Both the position numbers and the translations under genes were made by a program. Below are positions 51,201-60,043 of a stretch of 64,000 nucleotides of DNA, in pieces (the first letter of the stretch is position 1; every line of letters begins with the position of its first letter). The notes beneath the pieces are model-generated. The model worked only from the letters and a program-made list of their open reading frames with translations. It did no database searches and was not told the origin of the DNA. Origin of the DNA: Bacteroides sp. (lineage in GTDB: Bacteria > Bacteroidota > Bacteroidia > Bacteroidales > Muribaculaceae); contig JAAVCP010000023.1 of the NCBI GenBank assembly GCA_014802265.1, positions 1-64,000 on the forward strand. The letters run 5' to 3'.

Positions 51201-54200
51201 TAAGCATCACGCGCACGTCACTGAGGCTCGGATTACCCAGCACACTTATCGTGTTATGGTCATTGTGAGGATCTCGTGCCGAGTATAAGGTTGCATACCC
51301 CACGCCCTCCACTCCGGCACTCCTGTCATGGTTGCGAGCCACTTTCAGATCAGTGAAAGCATCAAATGAAACGTCAAGGAAGTTAGAAATAGGCCATACG
51401 ATCTGTCGGTCGGCAGAGGAAAGATTATTATATTTCCCTGCAGGAGTCAGCTCCAGAGGAATCTCATACTCGTAATAATTGTTTTTCACGTCAGAGCCGA
51501 CGCGCACAAAGATTGCGAGGTCGCCGTTCTTAAGATTGGTCGGGTCGTCAATAAAAGCCTCGGCGTGTACCCACATCTGCATTCTCTTGTAGATGCGGAG
51601 ATCAAGCTGAGTGTTTTTATATGCACCACGAGCATCACCCGGCTGCAGACCGGTGACTTTCATCTGTAGCGACTGTTCGTTAAGCTGAGTTGCCTGAGCC
51701 TGTCCGGGATCCTGTATACGGGTCACATCAGGGGGAAGCACATAATTCACCGGGGTCAGACCGGAGCTTTCCTCAATGTTTACCACCGACATGTCAAGCT
51801 CGCCCTCGGCAGGCGCATCATTGCGGCTGTTGAGGTTAAACTTATAATCACGCCATTCTCCACGCACAAGTTCAAGCGAGGCAAAGCGGAGGTGAGTCAC
51901 TTCCTTAAAGCCGGTCATGAACATACGCGCAAAACGTATCGTAGAGAAATCATTGATTCCTCCCACAACCTTATCAGGCTGGCTCAAAGGTATTTTAAAC
52001 TGATACCATACGGCAAGTTTCGGACCTACACGTGTGTTGACAATTTTCTCGCGACGATCAGTCACATAGTTCTTACCCACCACAAGGTCTTCCGGGCGTA
52101 TGGACACCTTATACTCAAAATATCTCTCATATTCGTTAAGGGTGTTATCCTGGTTGATATCCTCCACGTCAGGCACGCTTCTTGAAGACTGATACATTGG
52201 ATTTGTGCTCTGATCGGGCGACAGAGAGTTACCCTCTACGCCATTATAATGCTTATAGCGTTCCAGGATAGAGGCACGCTGCTCATCGTAATAGTCGCTG
52301 CGATAGAAATGGTAATTGTCTCCTGCCGGGTCAGACATCGGAGAGAACGGCGACTGCTGCATCTCCGCTATTGTGGAGGCAGGGAGGTTTGTGCGCAGTT
52401 TGTTGAGATAATCAGCATAAGATCCGAAAGTGAACTCATCGTCATTGGGAAGCCCGTCAAGACCTACGTCCTGCATCGGACGAGCACTGGGGGCATTCTC
52501 AAAGGCATAAGTAAGAGAGTTCTGCGTGGATACACGTCCCCAATTTGTCTCAGTCATAAACTGCTCATTCCCATCGATTGGAATTCCGTTCTCATAACTC
52601 TTCATTCCGTCTTTGAGAATGTCTTCACTTATCTCGCCGAAGTTGAAATAAAGGTCGCCGCCTTCGGTGTTTGGATTAGTCTCGTCAAGGAATGGGTCAA
52701 GCATCCAAAATTGGATATATTCCACGTTGGAGCTTTCAAAGTTGGTGTTGTCCATCTTCCTCATGATTCCACCCCAACGTTTCTCCGGATTAAGGAGATA
52801 GCCCTGATCGTCGATATTGTCGGCATCAAGGTTATACGGTCCACGCTCACGCGGATAGAACGAGAGGTTGAGAGTCTGAATATAGTTTGACTCACCGCTC
52901 ACCAATTCCCTGCCGGGGTAAATCTCGTTGACTTCCACCTCTCTTACATAAGGGTTGGAAAGTTGCTCAAGGTCGCTGCGGAGATACCCGGGAAGCATTG
53001 ATGAGTTTTTCTGGGTCCACATTCTGTCGATATAATTCCATGCAAGCAACGCACGGTTCTTACCATACTCCACATTGTTTGACAAGGCAGCCTCCGGGAA
53101 GAGTGCGTCAGGTTCCGGATCGTAGGGAGTCGAAGCGAGAAACCATGAATATGGGTTCCTCATGTCCACACCAATCTGAGTGCTCTCAAAGTCATCAATA
53201 TATGATGAACCTTTGGTTGAGCCGGATTTCTGTTTATGAGGCACAAGCTGTGCAAATTCCGCGCTAAGGCGCAATGATGCCGGAGAGACAGCATTGATTG
53301 TCGGAACTTTGTTGAGCAGATTTGTAAGCCACATGAAGTCTTTGTTGTAGCTCAGGTTCAGACCCCACATCGTGTTGTTGATCACTTCATCGCCGATGTT
53401 GACCTTCTCCGTGAGAGATTTCTCAGAGAAATTGAGTATTGTTCCACCAAGCGTAAAGTCTTTGTTGAAGCGGTATTGCGCATCAAGACCGAGTAGGGTC
53501 TTACGCTGCATACTGAAGAGCGACTGGTTTTCAAGTGTCACGCTCACGTTTGTGCCGGAGTCAATAATGCTCTGGTTAGTAATCGTGACTATACCCATGC
53601 TGTAGTCAACCGTATAGTCGCTGTTTTCCGTAAGGGTTACACCTCCGGCAGTCACCACTACCGAACCACGAGGCACATTCATAGCGTTCAGACGAATCTG
53701 AGCACCGTTAGATGCCTGATATTCACCCACAAGGGAGAATTTGTTTTTATCGGCAAACTGACGCGCCACGACAAGAGTAGAGTCATAAAGCTCTTTATAT
53801 ACATATGGAGCAGCGATTGCCTCATTGCCGATGCGCCTCTCCAGATTAGCTCCGAAAGGCTCTGCCACCGGGAAAATGATGCGTCCGTTAGTAGGCTGTA
53901 CGGTGTAGCCCTCCACATAATCAAAGAAGCCGTCAGAATTAGATTCCTGATTGGAGTCAATGCGGTCAAGGTTCATCACCTGGAGCAACGGGAGATTTGA
54001 TATGTCACCCACCGGGAGATAGTTGATTTCTGTTCCGGTAGTATCGCTCAAGTACTTGATATTAAGCTTGAAGTTTTTCTGTTGCAACTGATAGGCACCC
54101 AGTGAATAGACATTCTTCATCATCAGCTTCCACATAGGGAGCTGCGGAGAGATGGTAGTGCCGCGCAGCATCTTCAGGTAAAGTGACTGGGAAGTGGTGG

Positions 54201-55710
54201 TTACGTCGCCGGAAAACTCACCTACCTGATACACTTTTCCTTGATATGTGTATTCGTATGCCACGGCAAGCACTTCATCACTGTTTAGAGCTGATTTAAG
54301 TGAGATGTATCCAAGAGTGGAGTTAAGAGTATACTCAGAAGATTTCAACAGCCTGGCACTCTCTACTTTCTCATAATCTCTGCCACCCGTGATGCCATAC
54401 GCCTGCAGGGGTGCCAACACCTGGGTGACCTGGTTGATATTACGTGCATCAGGGTATTCCGACTTGATTACGCTCAAAAGGTTGTTCGACTGGTTGGAGG
54501 GTACATCGACAGAGAAGTCAGGCACCCAATAGTCGTTGCCAAGCCTGGTGTTTTCTCCAAGGTCTTGAAATCCTACAAAGTTACGCGACTCGTCATAGTT
54601 GTTATTCTTATTGGTGACCCAAACCTCTATGCGTGTGATATTGATGCCCGAAGATACGTGTGGCAGTTTTGACGCAAACTTGTCGTAGTTATCATAAAAA
54701 TACTGTGAGAGAAAGAAGTGGCGGTTGGCATCATATTCATCTGCCTTGATGGAGAATTTAGTTGTCTGCACGCCACCCTGAGTGGTGATTGTCTGTGACT
54801 CGCTGTTCTGCTGGCTGACAAGCCCAGTAAGGGTAAGCTTGCCAAACTGCAGTTTGGCTTTCATACCAAACAGTGATGTGCCACCCCTGATAAGACTTGA
54901 CCCGGTGGTCATGCTCACATTACCAGCCTCTATATTTTTGATAATTTCGTCTTCCTTCCCTTCGTAGTTGAGCTTAAGGTTCTTGGAATCGAAATCGAAA
55001 GTGGCATCGGTGTTATAGCTCATGTTAAACTTGAGCTTATCACCCACAGAGGCAGCAATGGTAGCTTGAATCTTTTGGTCAAAACTAAAAAAAGTCTTTC
55101 TTCTTGCACGCAGTGAGAGCGCGGGATTATCGGTCTTGTTGCTCTTGATTCCCATCGAGAGCTGAATAGAGCCTTGAGTGGTGAGGCGCACACCACCGGG
55201 ACCGAATACTTTCTCCAGCGGACCGAGGGCAAAGTTCATATCGAATAAGTCAAAGGCTTGCTTGTCTTTGTCGGCAAACACCTCTGCGTTGCGTTGCTGA
55301 AAGAAGCCAAACATTTCACGCCGCGTCATCATATTGTTATATTCCTCGGCAGTCATCATGTAGGGCGTGATTATGTCGCGGTCGCCAAGCTTTGTGTGGA
55401 TAACATACATTCCCAACTCCGGATCATACACCACCTCCGTCTTGATGTTGGGAGGTGTCTGCAAGTCGGCGGCATACTCCCGTGTGATGTAGTCTTCATA
55501 ACGCTGCGGGAGAGTGGTCTGCACCGGGGAAGGAAGGAACACACTGTCAGGAATGTTCGTATCGTCGAGATATTCAGGCACCGGAGGTGGAGGCGGAGTG
55601 ATCTCCGTCTTACGGTATTGACCTATAGTCACAGCTGTAGCCGCCAGCATCATCATAGGTGCCGGCAGCCATTTTATGGTCTGTATTATGGTAGGTTTCC
55701 CAAAAATCAT
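48205..55710 (-). CDS. sprA: SprA/SOV, outer membrane translocon of the type IX secretion system
   Basis: This 2501-residue protein is the giant beta-barrel of the T9SS. An N-terminal hydrophobic segment (WLPAPMMMLAATAVTIG) is followed by a proline-rich linker, then SprA_N-type parts with NFALGPLEKVFGPGGVRLTT and MGIKSNKTDNPALSLRARRK, and a very long array of amphipathic strands up to the C-terminal NYGISINLSLAR, ending in an aromatic-free strand. The length and order agree with SprA of Flavobacterium and SOV of Porphyromonas. It exports proteins with C-terminal sorting tails. It starts 1 bp after the ruvA stop. Several long opposite-strand frames here are shadows. Confidence 0.96.
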   Translation of the reverse strand: MIFGKPTIIQTIKWLPAPMMMLAATAVTIGQYRKTEITPPPPPVPEYLDDTNIPDSVFLPSPVQTTLPQRYEDYITREYAADLQTPPNIKTEVVYDPELGMYVIHTKLGDRDIITPYMMTAEEYNNMMTRREMFGFFQQRNAEVFADKDKQAFDLFDMNFALGPLEKVFGPGGVRLTTQGSIQLSMGIKSNKTDNPALSLRARRKTFFSFDQKIQATIAASVGDKLKFNMSYNTDATFDFDSKNLKLNYEGKEDEIIKNIEAGNVSMTTGSSLIRGGTSLFGMKAKLQFGKLTLTGLVSQQNSESQTITTQGGVQTTKFSIKADEYDANRHFFLSQYFYDNYDKFASKLPHVSSGINITRIEVWVTNKNNNYDESRNFVGFQDLGENTRLGNDYWVPDFSVDVPSNQSNNLLSVIKSEYPDARNINQVTQVLAPLQAYGITGGRDYEKVESARLLKSSEYTLNSTLGYISLKSALNSDEVLAVAYEYTYQGKVYQVGEFSGDVTTTSQSLYLKMLRGTTISPQLPMWKLMMKNVYSLGAYQLQQKNFKLNIKYLSDTTGTEINYLPVGDISNLPLLQVMNLDRIDSNQESNSDGFFDYVEGYTVQPTNGRIIFPVAEPFGANLERRIGNEAIAAPYVYKELYDSTLVVARQFADKNKFSLVGEYQASNGAQIRLNAMNVPRGSVVVTAGGVTLTENSDYTVDYSMGIVTITNQSIIDSGTNVSVTLENQSLFSMQRKTLLGLDAQYRFNKDFTLGGTILNFSEKSLTEKVNIGDEVINNTMWGLNLSYNKDFMWLTNLLNKVPTINAVSPASLRLSAEFAQLVPHKQKSGSTKGSSYIDDFESTQIGVDMRNPYSWFLASTPYDPEPDALFPEAALSNNVEYGKNRALLAWNYIDRMWTQKNSSMLPGYLRSDLEQLSNPYVREVEVNEIYPGRELVSGESNYIQTLNLSFYPRERGPYNLDADNIDDQGYLLNPEKRWGGIMRKMDNTNFESSNVEYIQFWMLDPFLDETNPNTEGGDLYFNFGEISEDILKDGMKSYENGIPIDGNEQFMTETNWGRVSTQNSLTYAFENAPSARPMQDVGLDGLPNDDEFTFGSYADYLNKLRTNLPASTIAEMQQSPFSPMSDPAGDNYHFYRSDYYDEQRASILERYKHYNGVEGNSLSPDQSTNPMYQSSRSVPDVEDINQDNTLNEYERYFEYKVSIRPEDLVVGKNYVTDRREKIVNTRVGPKLAVWYQFKIPLSQPDKVVGGINDFSTIRFARMFMTGFKEVTHLRFASLELVRGEWRDYKFNLNSRNDAPAEGELDMSVVNIEESSGLTPVNYVLPPDVTRIQDPGQAQATQLNEQSLQMKVTGLQPGDARGAYKNTQLDLRIYKRMQMWVHAEAFIDDPTNLKNGDLAIFVRVGSDVKNNYYEYEIPLELTPAGKYNNLSSADRQIVWPISNFLDVSFDAFTDLKVARNHDRSAGVEGVGYATLYSARDPHNDHNTISVLGNPSLSDVRVMLIGVRNKSNSVKNGTIWVNELRVTDFNEDGGWAAKVNANLTLSDLGMVNFSMHKETAGFGSVDQGLSARRLDDYEQYNFAVQGDVGKVFPAAAKLSAPVYYSRSSEKTTPKYNPLDQDILLKDALDAATTKHEKDSIKSFAVTHKTVESFSLSNMKFNVQSKNPMPWDPANFQVSFSFNKQRNTDPNTEYQNTYDYRGSFQYSYSPYVKPIKPFSFLKGKGKTAKYFKEWGINWMFNSFTFYTNMSRYYYEEQTRSEADVNFQLPVQVSKNFLWDRQLNITWNIIQSLSLSFSSNTTARIEETVGAVNKRLFPDKYRDWKDTVMSSIRGLGTPWNYNQTFTGTYRAPFNKIPAVDYLTGSLSYTSTYRWDKGATVDDLYMGNTIQNQSTWNADAKLNFETLFNKSKYLKEINQRFGKPSSSTQRGGNNQRNNPREAASRNRPKKDAPKKFERAITLSEDSTTTVKHNLKTNKVKINATMGNKPIKLETKVVDENTIEILTKMKGNVKLVVREDQTKPKKSFVSEAAQYALRFAMMPRSLSFKWRSTHSLNLPQFSPNVGDIFGQSVKHGPMSPGLDFAFGFYDETYVDRALDRGWLLTSGDMTSPAVWNQGKEFNFELTLEPIRGLKVVLTSNLTDNRTRQVQFMFSGMPTTHSGSYTRTHVALASAMRNSKAQNGYESAAFTKFLQNIPIVAQRFEQMYSGTIYPDGGFLEGNVLAGTPYNPTVGSVSPTSPDVLIPAFIAAYSGYDPKKVSLQHFGGLEAMRPNWRVTYDGFLQLGNMSKIFKSFTVSHAYQCTYSVGSYSSYLNWIGIDGSSDMGFTVDELTQQPIPSSPYNISSVAITEKFAPLIGVNMTFKNDVSVNAEYRDSRTLNLNSSAGQLVETTSKQISIGAGWKIPNFNKVIKFGSSQGGTSNDLSLNLDLAFSNNQSLIRRIETAYTQATQGTQTFSLNFMASYQLSRKVTISAFFDHQVNTPLVSNSSYPTSNSNYGISINLSLAR

Positions 55711-55711
55711 T

Positions 55712-56302
55712 TCAGAGCATCTTCAGAGCGAGCTTAATTGCTTTCTCGGTGCTCAAAGTCGGGTCAGATGCGAAAATCTTCTTTAAAGCCTTCTGGCTCT
55801 GCTGGGCAGTAAAGCCAAGCATCACCAATGCAGCGATAGAATCTTCGTAAGCCTCGCCAGCCATGGGCACACTCTCAATTAACGTTGCATCTGTGACTTT
55901 TATTTTATCTTTGAGGTCTACTATTATTCTTTGGGCTGTCTTTCCTCCAATTCCTTTCACAGCCTTCAGCTGCGAATCTTGTCCGGACGCAATGGAGCTT
56001 TCAAGTTGATCGGGCGTAAGGGAGGAAAGAATCAGGCGGGCAGTGTTGGGACCAACTCCGCTCACTCCGATAAGAAGCCGGAAAAGCTCACGGCTCCTTT
56101 TATCAAGGAATCCGAACAACACATGGGCATCTTCCCTGATGCTTTCATGCACAAAGAGCTTCACTTTCCCCATGCTGCCACCATCGTTGAGAGAAGCATA
56201 GTCAATAAGGGATATATTGATCTCATACCCTACTCCTCCACAGTCAATCACAGCAACCGTAGGAGTCAGTTCTGCCAGATCACCATTTATATAATCAATC
56301 AT
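55712..56302 (-). CDS. ruvA: Holliday junction branch migration protein RuvA
   Basis: The OB-fold domain ([20 protein letters not shown]), two helix-hairpin-helix motifs ([19 protein letters not shown] and [20 protein letters not shown]) and the C-terminal domain III that contacts RuvB ([20 protein letters not shown]) are all present within 196 residues. RuvA binds four-way junctions as a tetramer and directs RuvB. It lies directly before sprA, a conserved order in Bacteroidetes. Confidence 0.95.
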   Translation of the reverse strand: MIDYINGDLAELTPTVAVIDCGGVGYEINISLIDYASLNDGGSMGKVKLFVHESIREDAHVLFGFLDKRSRELFRLLIGVSGVGPNTARLILSSLTPDQLESSIASGQDSQLKAVKGIGGKTAQRIIVDLKDKIKVTDATLIESVPMAGEAYEDSIAALVMLGFTAQQSQKALKKIFASDPTLSTEKAIKLALKML

Positions 56303-56360
56303 TTAATCAATTAGTAATTAGGGATTAATAATTAGTAATGACAGGTAGTTTTCTCAATTA

Positions 56361-56993
56361 CTAATTGTTGAAATGGTTCATTGCAAATGCCGGTCCGCTG
56401 AGGCAAAATGCCTTCACCGCCTCGGCAGCCCTCTTTAGTTTTTCAGGGAGGAGCTTCTGTTCCTCGGGAGGGAATTTCCCCAACACGAAATCAACCTGTG
56501 CCCCTTTAGGGAAATCATTACCGACCCCGAATTTCAATCGTGCATAATTCTGAGTGCCAAGTTGCTCGGCAATATTTTTCAATCCGTTGTGCCCGGCATC
56601 TGAACCTCGCTGGCGGATTCTTATCGACCCGAAAGGCAATGATATGTCATCTACAATCACCAACAGATTTTCAAGGGGAAGATTCTCTTTATTCATCCAA
56701 AATCGTGCAGCCACACCGCTGAGATTCATAAATGTGGAGGGTTTCAATAGCATCAGCTCACAATTTTTGACCTTCACTATCGCCATGTCGCCATATCTGC
56801 ATGACTTGAAGGGCACACCTGCCTCTTCCGCTATAGTGTCGCCTACCATAAATCCTGCATTATGGCGTGTGCCCACATAGTCAGGTCCCATGTTACCCAA
56901 ACATAAAATCAAAAATCTTTTCATGTCTGTCTCTTTACGAGAAACGGCAGCTTTACTGCCATTTCCAAATAGTTGTCTAAAAAAATTAAACAT
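56361..56993 (-). CDS. pth: Peptidyl-tRNA hydrolase
   Basis: Core motifs: LCLGNMGPDYVGTRHNAGFM with the catalytic His, PSTFMNLSG, VIVDDISLPFGSIRIRQRGS and DAGHNGLKN. The enzyme releases tRNA from peptidyl-tRNA that dropped off the ribosome. The frame allows a start at 56993 with a 23-residue extension (MFNFFRQLFGNG) or at ATG 56924 (MKRFLILCLGN), which matches the usual N-terminus better. A short AT-rich repeat (TAATTAGT/TACTAATT copies) fills the 58 bp before ruvA. Confidence 0.93.
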   Translation of the reverse strand: MFNFFRQLFGNGSKAAVSRKETDMKRFLILCLGNMGPDYVGTRHNAGFMVGDTIAEEAGVPFKSCRYGDMAIVKVKNCELMLLKPSTFMNLSGVAARFWMNKENLPLENLLVIVDDISLPFGSIRIRQRGSDAGHNGLKNIAEQLGTQNYARLKFGVGNDFPKGAQVDFVLGKFPPEEQKLLPEKLKRAAEAVKAFCLSGPAFAMNHFNN

Positions 56994-57015
56994 ATAAGTC
57001 TTTCAACATGCCCGC

Positions 57016-57450
57016 TTACTCTTCCTCATCATCGTCATCTTCCCAATCGAGAAAGAAAGCATCTGCATAGCTTTCCTCTTTGAAACGCGACAACTCACGC
57101 CCCTCACGTTTGGTTGGGCGTCCGAGTCCCTTATGACGGTCAACAAAACCGGAAATCTTGGTCATCTCCAGCAGCTCATACTGACTTTGTGGGGTAAGAT
57201 TTTCAAGATAATCCGGGACAAGTTTTGCGCCAAGACGATTGGGTGCAAGCTGCACCACCCGGAAAGTATAGGTGATCGGGGGCTTGCGCACGTCAATAAT
57301 ATCACCCGGTTTTACCGCACGGGAGGGCTTTACCATAGCACCCCCTACGCTTACTCTCCCCTTCTTGCAGGCATCGGTGGCAATTGTGCGTGTCTTGAAC
57401 ACACGCATACACCACAGCCATTTATCAATTCTTTCTTCTGTCATTGCCAT
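57016..57450 (-). CDS. S4-domain RNA-binding protein (Hsp15-like)
   Basis: Start ATG 57450 or 57444 (MTEERIDKWLWCMRVF); the upstream extension of the frame runs into the META gene. The S4 domain occupies residues 3-60 (KTRTIATDACKKGRVSVGGA, then VKPSRAVKPGDIIDVRK), followed by a basic part (RHKGLGRPTKREGREL) and an acidic end (DWEDDDDEEE). Hsp15/RqcP-like proteins bind the large ribosomal subunit carrying stalled peptidyl-tRNA, which agrees with the neighbouring pth gene 22 bp downstream. Confidence 0.88.
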   Translation of the reverse strand: MAMTEERIDKWLWCMRVFKTRTIATDACKKGRVSVGGAMVKPSRAVKPGDIIDVRKPPITYTFRVVQLAPNRLGAKLVPDYLENLTPQSQYELLEMTKISGFVDRHKGLGRPTKREGRELSRFKEESYADAFFLDWEDDDDEEE

Positions 57451-57457
57451 AGCAAAA

Positions 57458-58354
57458 TTATTTATCGGAAGTTCGTTCCAGGAGAAGCACCACTTTCTCC
57501 TGACTGTCAATAAGCGCAACTCTCCCCTCTTTTAAAGGCTTTGCCCTCATTGCCTCCTCAAGTGCCATAACGAGTTGTGTCTCATAGTTGGCATCCGGGC
57601 ATGCCTTCCTTGTCATTCCGATTGACTGAAAGGAAATGGAGTTTGCCGCGTCCATGTCAGTGTCAAGTTTACCGTTGATTATATTGCAGCCGGTGTTGCC
57701 ATGAAGTTTCCCTTCATCAACGTCAATCACCAGTTTCATATTAGGCACATTCATCGGCAGCCCGTCGATCTCCTTCACAAGCCATGTCCCGTTAAGAAAC
57801 TGAAAATTCTGATGCATAAGTTCCATCACCGGAGTGCGATCCTCATTATACAAGGTAAGATAATAATGGTCTTCATTAAGTCGCCATGTATAATATTTCG
57901 CATCAGCCAGGGCCATGTTGATCTCAGTGTCGGTGATTCCTTCCGTGTCACAAGCCCTCATTGTGGAAAGGAAGTTGGAAAAGTCGATTGTGGAATCAGC
58001 CGGATTATAATTATAGGTGGCGTTTATCACATTGCAACCGTTGTTGCCGTAGACACGTTTCTGATCAGGCACAAACTTGATAAAGGGAGCAATCTCCCCT
58101 ATTGTCTTTATGCCGTTGACTGTCTCTATCGCCCAATCACCTTTCACAATTCCTTTTGCAAGATCTTCGGAAGTATATACCGCTGATACGGGTTTTACAA
58201 TTTTTTCCCTGTCAGTGGGTAACACGGCTTCCTTTTGGACATCTTTGCCTACGCTGCCTTTCGATTTTTGTGCTGTCCGGTCAACCGTATTACATGCACC
58301 AAAGGGTAACATTGCCAACAGAATCAATGAGATATGTATGTTAGTAATTTTCAT
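57458..58354 (-). CDS. Lipoprotein with two META domains
   Basis: I start at ATG 58354 (MKITNIHISLILLAMLPFGAC), which gives a lipobox (FGAC). Two META (HslJ-like) domains follow: about 65-170 (GDWAIETVNGIKT, YGNNGCNVINATY, FLSTMRACD) and 185-290 (NGTWLVKEIDGLP, HGNTGCNIINGKL, GMTRKACPD). META domains are small beta-barrels of unknown ligand found in heat-shock and surface proteins. The protein should face the periplasm. It ends 7 bp before the S4 gene and may head the META-S4-pth-ruvA-sprA gene string. Confidence 0.85.
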   Translation of the reverse strand: MKITNIHISLILLAMLPFGACNTVDRTAQKSKGSVGKDVQKEAVLPTDREKIVKPVSAVYTSEDLAKGIVKGDWAIETVNGIKTIGEIAPFIKFVPDQKRVYGNNGCNVINATYNYNPADSTIDFSNFLSTMRACDTEGITDTEINMALADAKYYTWRLNEDHYYLTLYNEDRTPVMELMHQNFQFLNGTWLVKEIDGLPMNVPNMKLVIDVDEGKLHGNTGCNIINGKLDTDMDAANSISFQSIGMTRKACPDANYETQLVMALEEAMRAKPLKEGRVALIDSQEKVVLLLERTSDK

Positions 58355-58430
58355 AATTATTGCAAAATTAACAAAATTTCCAAATTTCCCCAAATCCCAT
58401 GATCATATCTTTTGCCAGCTGCGCTCCCTA

Positions 58431-59693
58431 TCAGTCGCCCCAATGCTTTCGCAGCGGGTAGCGCGTCGGAATAAGGCGAAGTCTAAGCGATGATGAATTT
58501 GAGAAATAGTTCCATACCCAGTTCATAAATACGGTCACTTTATTTCTCATTCCCAGAAGTGACAGCAAATGGATTGCCATCCATGCGAACCATGCTATGA
58601 ATCCCGACAACGACATAGTTTTAAGATCTGCCACTGCACGGTTCTTACCGACTGTTGCCATCGACCCTTTGTCTTTATAATGAAATTCTTTTACAAACTC
58701 ACCTTTATTAAGATTTTTTGCAAGATTAATTCCCTGTTGAATTGCAGGCTGAGCCATCTGCGGGTGTCCTTTCGGATAGTCATCGCTCACCATACAGGCA
58801 ATGTCGCCGATTGCCATTACATCGTCGCGCCCTGCAACCCTGTTAAATTTATCCACATTAATTCTACCCCCCCTTGCAAAGCATTCTTCGGGAAGCCCGG
58901 GCATCGGCTCACCTTTCACGCCGGCGGTCCATATCACCGTCTCCCAATATTCCTTTTTCCCGTCAGCAAAAGTGACCTGCTTGTCCTCATAACTTTTCAG
59001 AAGTGTATTCAGACGCACGTCAACCATAAGTTCCTTGAGATATTTCAATGCATTTGCCGATGATTTTTCCCTCATTGCACCAAGTAGTTTGCCACTTCCT
59101 TCAATAAGAGTTATTTTCACTTCATCGGGGTTTATATCGGGATATTCTTTAGGAATTACATATTTTTTCATCTCACCCAACGCTCCGGCAATCTCTACTC
59201 CGGCAGGACCGCCACCCACCACGAGGAAGCTGAGAAGCTGCTTTCTGCGTTCCGGGTCCTTAGCCATTGCGCCGCGTTCCAGACGATCGATAATCTCATC
59301 GCGTGTATGGGCTGCTTGCGAAACAGTTTTTATTCCATAAGTGATTTCCTTCAGGCTGTCGTTGCCAAAATAATTATTAGCGGAGCCGGCAGCTATCACA
59401 AGTCGGTCGTAGGGAATTGTCTCATAACTGGTGGTGACTTCTTTTTTATCTACATCAATATTTTTTACGTGCCCCATGTGATAAGACACGTTTTTATATT
59501 TCCTAATTTCATTACGAAGCGGGAAACAAATATTAGCGGAGGCAAGACTTGATGATGCCACCTGATAAAATAATGGAGGGAAACAATTGAAATTATCCCT
59601 GTCAATCAACTTAATCTCAAATTTATCTTTATCAAGATATTTCACAAGGTTCAGACCTGCAAAGCCACCGCCTATTACTACTATTTTTTCCAT
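58431..59693 (-). CDS. Type II NADH dehydrogenase (NDH-2-like FAD oxidoreductase)
   Basis: KIVVIGGGFAGLNLVKYLDK is the FAD dinucleotide fold; FLVVGGGPAGVEIAGALGEM is the NADH site; ETVIWTAGVKGEPMPGLP and VMAIGDIACMV complete the family. Near the C-terminus a hydrophobic segment (SGFIAWFAWMAIHLLSLLG) anchors the enzyme to the membrane. It passes electrons from NADH to menaquinone without pumping protons. The 420-residue length is normal. It is a single gene, 37 bp from the META gene start. Confidence 0.9.
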   Translation of the reverse strand: MEKIVVIGGGFAGLNLVKYLDKDKFEIKLIDRDNFNCFPPLFYQVASSSLASANICFPLRNEIRKYKNVSYHMGHVKNIDVDKKEVTTSYETIPYDRLVIAAGSANNYFGNDSLKEITYGIKTVSQAAHTRDEIIDRLERGAMAKDPERRKQLLSFLVVGGGPAGVEIAGALGEMKKYVIPKEYPDINPDEVKITLIEGSGKLLGAMREKSSANALKYLKELMVDVRLNTLLKSYEDKQVTFADGKKEYWETVIWTAGVKGEPMPGLPEECFARGGRINVDKFNRVAGRDDVMAIGDIACMVSDDYPKGHPQMAQPAIQQGINLAKNLNKGEFVKEFHYKDKGSMATVGKNRAVADLKTMSLSGFIAWFAWMAIHLLSLLGMRNKVTVFMNWVWNYFSNSSSLRLRLIPTRYPLRKHWGD

Positions 59694-60043
59694 TACACAA
59701 TTAAGAGTTAAGGGTTTATTTAGTGGAGAATTTAAAGTGGAGAGAAGAGTGAAAACTCACTATAAAAACACTTTATAATCCTACTTTGTTTGTAACCGTG
59801 GAAATGAAATAGAAATAAAAAAAGGGCATCACAGTCTCACTGTAACATAAAATATATTTACAGATAGAGATCGCGGTAATGCAATCTATCTCTGAATAGA
59901 CAGCGTTACGCTTCAACCCTCTCAATAGATAAGTTTATTGTAGCACATGAAACTAAACTTCTTAATTTATAATAAATAAGATAAAATCAGTTATAAATTA
60001 TCATAGAGATAAATTTGGGCTTAAATCACAGAGTCTAATATAG
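59694..60043. other. 350-bp intergenic region before the restriction island
   Basis: No ORF, tRNA or strong hairpin was found. The sequence is very AT-rich toward the restriction genes. Only a small dyad (ACAGTCTCACTGT, near 59830) was noted. Confidence 0.4.

Noticed and set aside
52249-52890. 213-codon open frame on the plus strand opposite sprA
   Set aside because: It lies entirely under the well-supported sprA frame, has a composition of reversed beta-barrel codons and no recognisable motif.
59694-60043. tRNA or small RNA gene in the intergenic region before the restriction operon
   Set aside because: No cloverleaf or stable hairpin could be drawn; only a 5-bp dyad is present.
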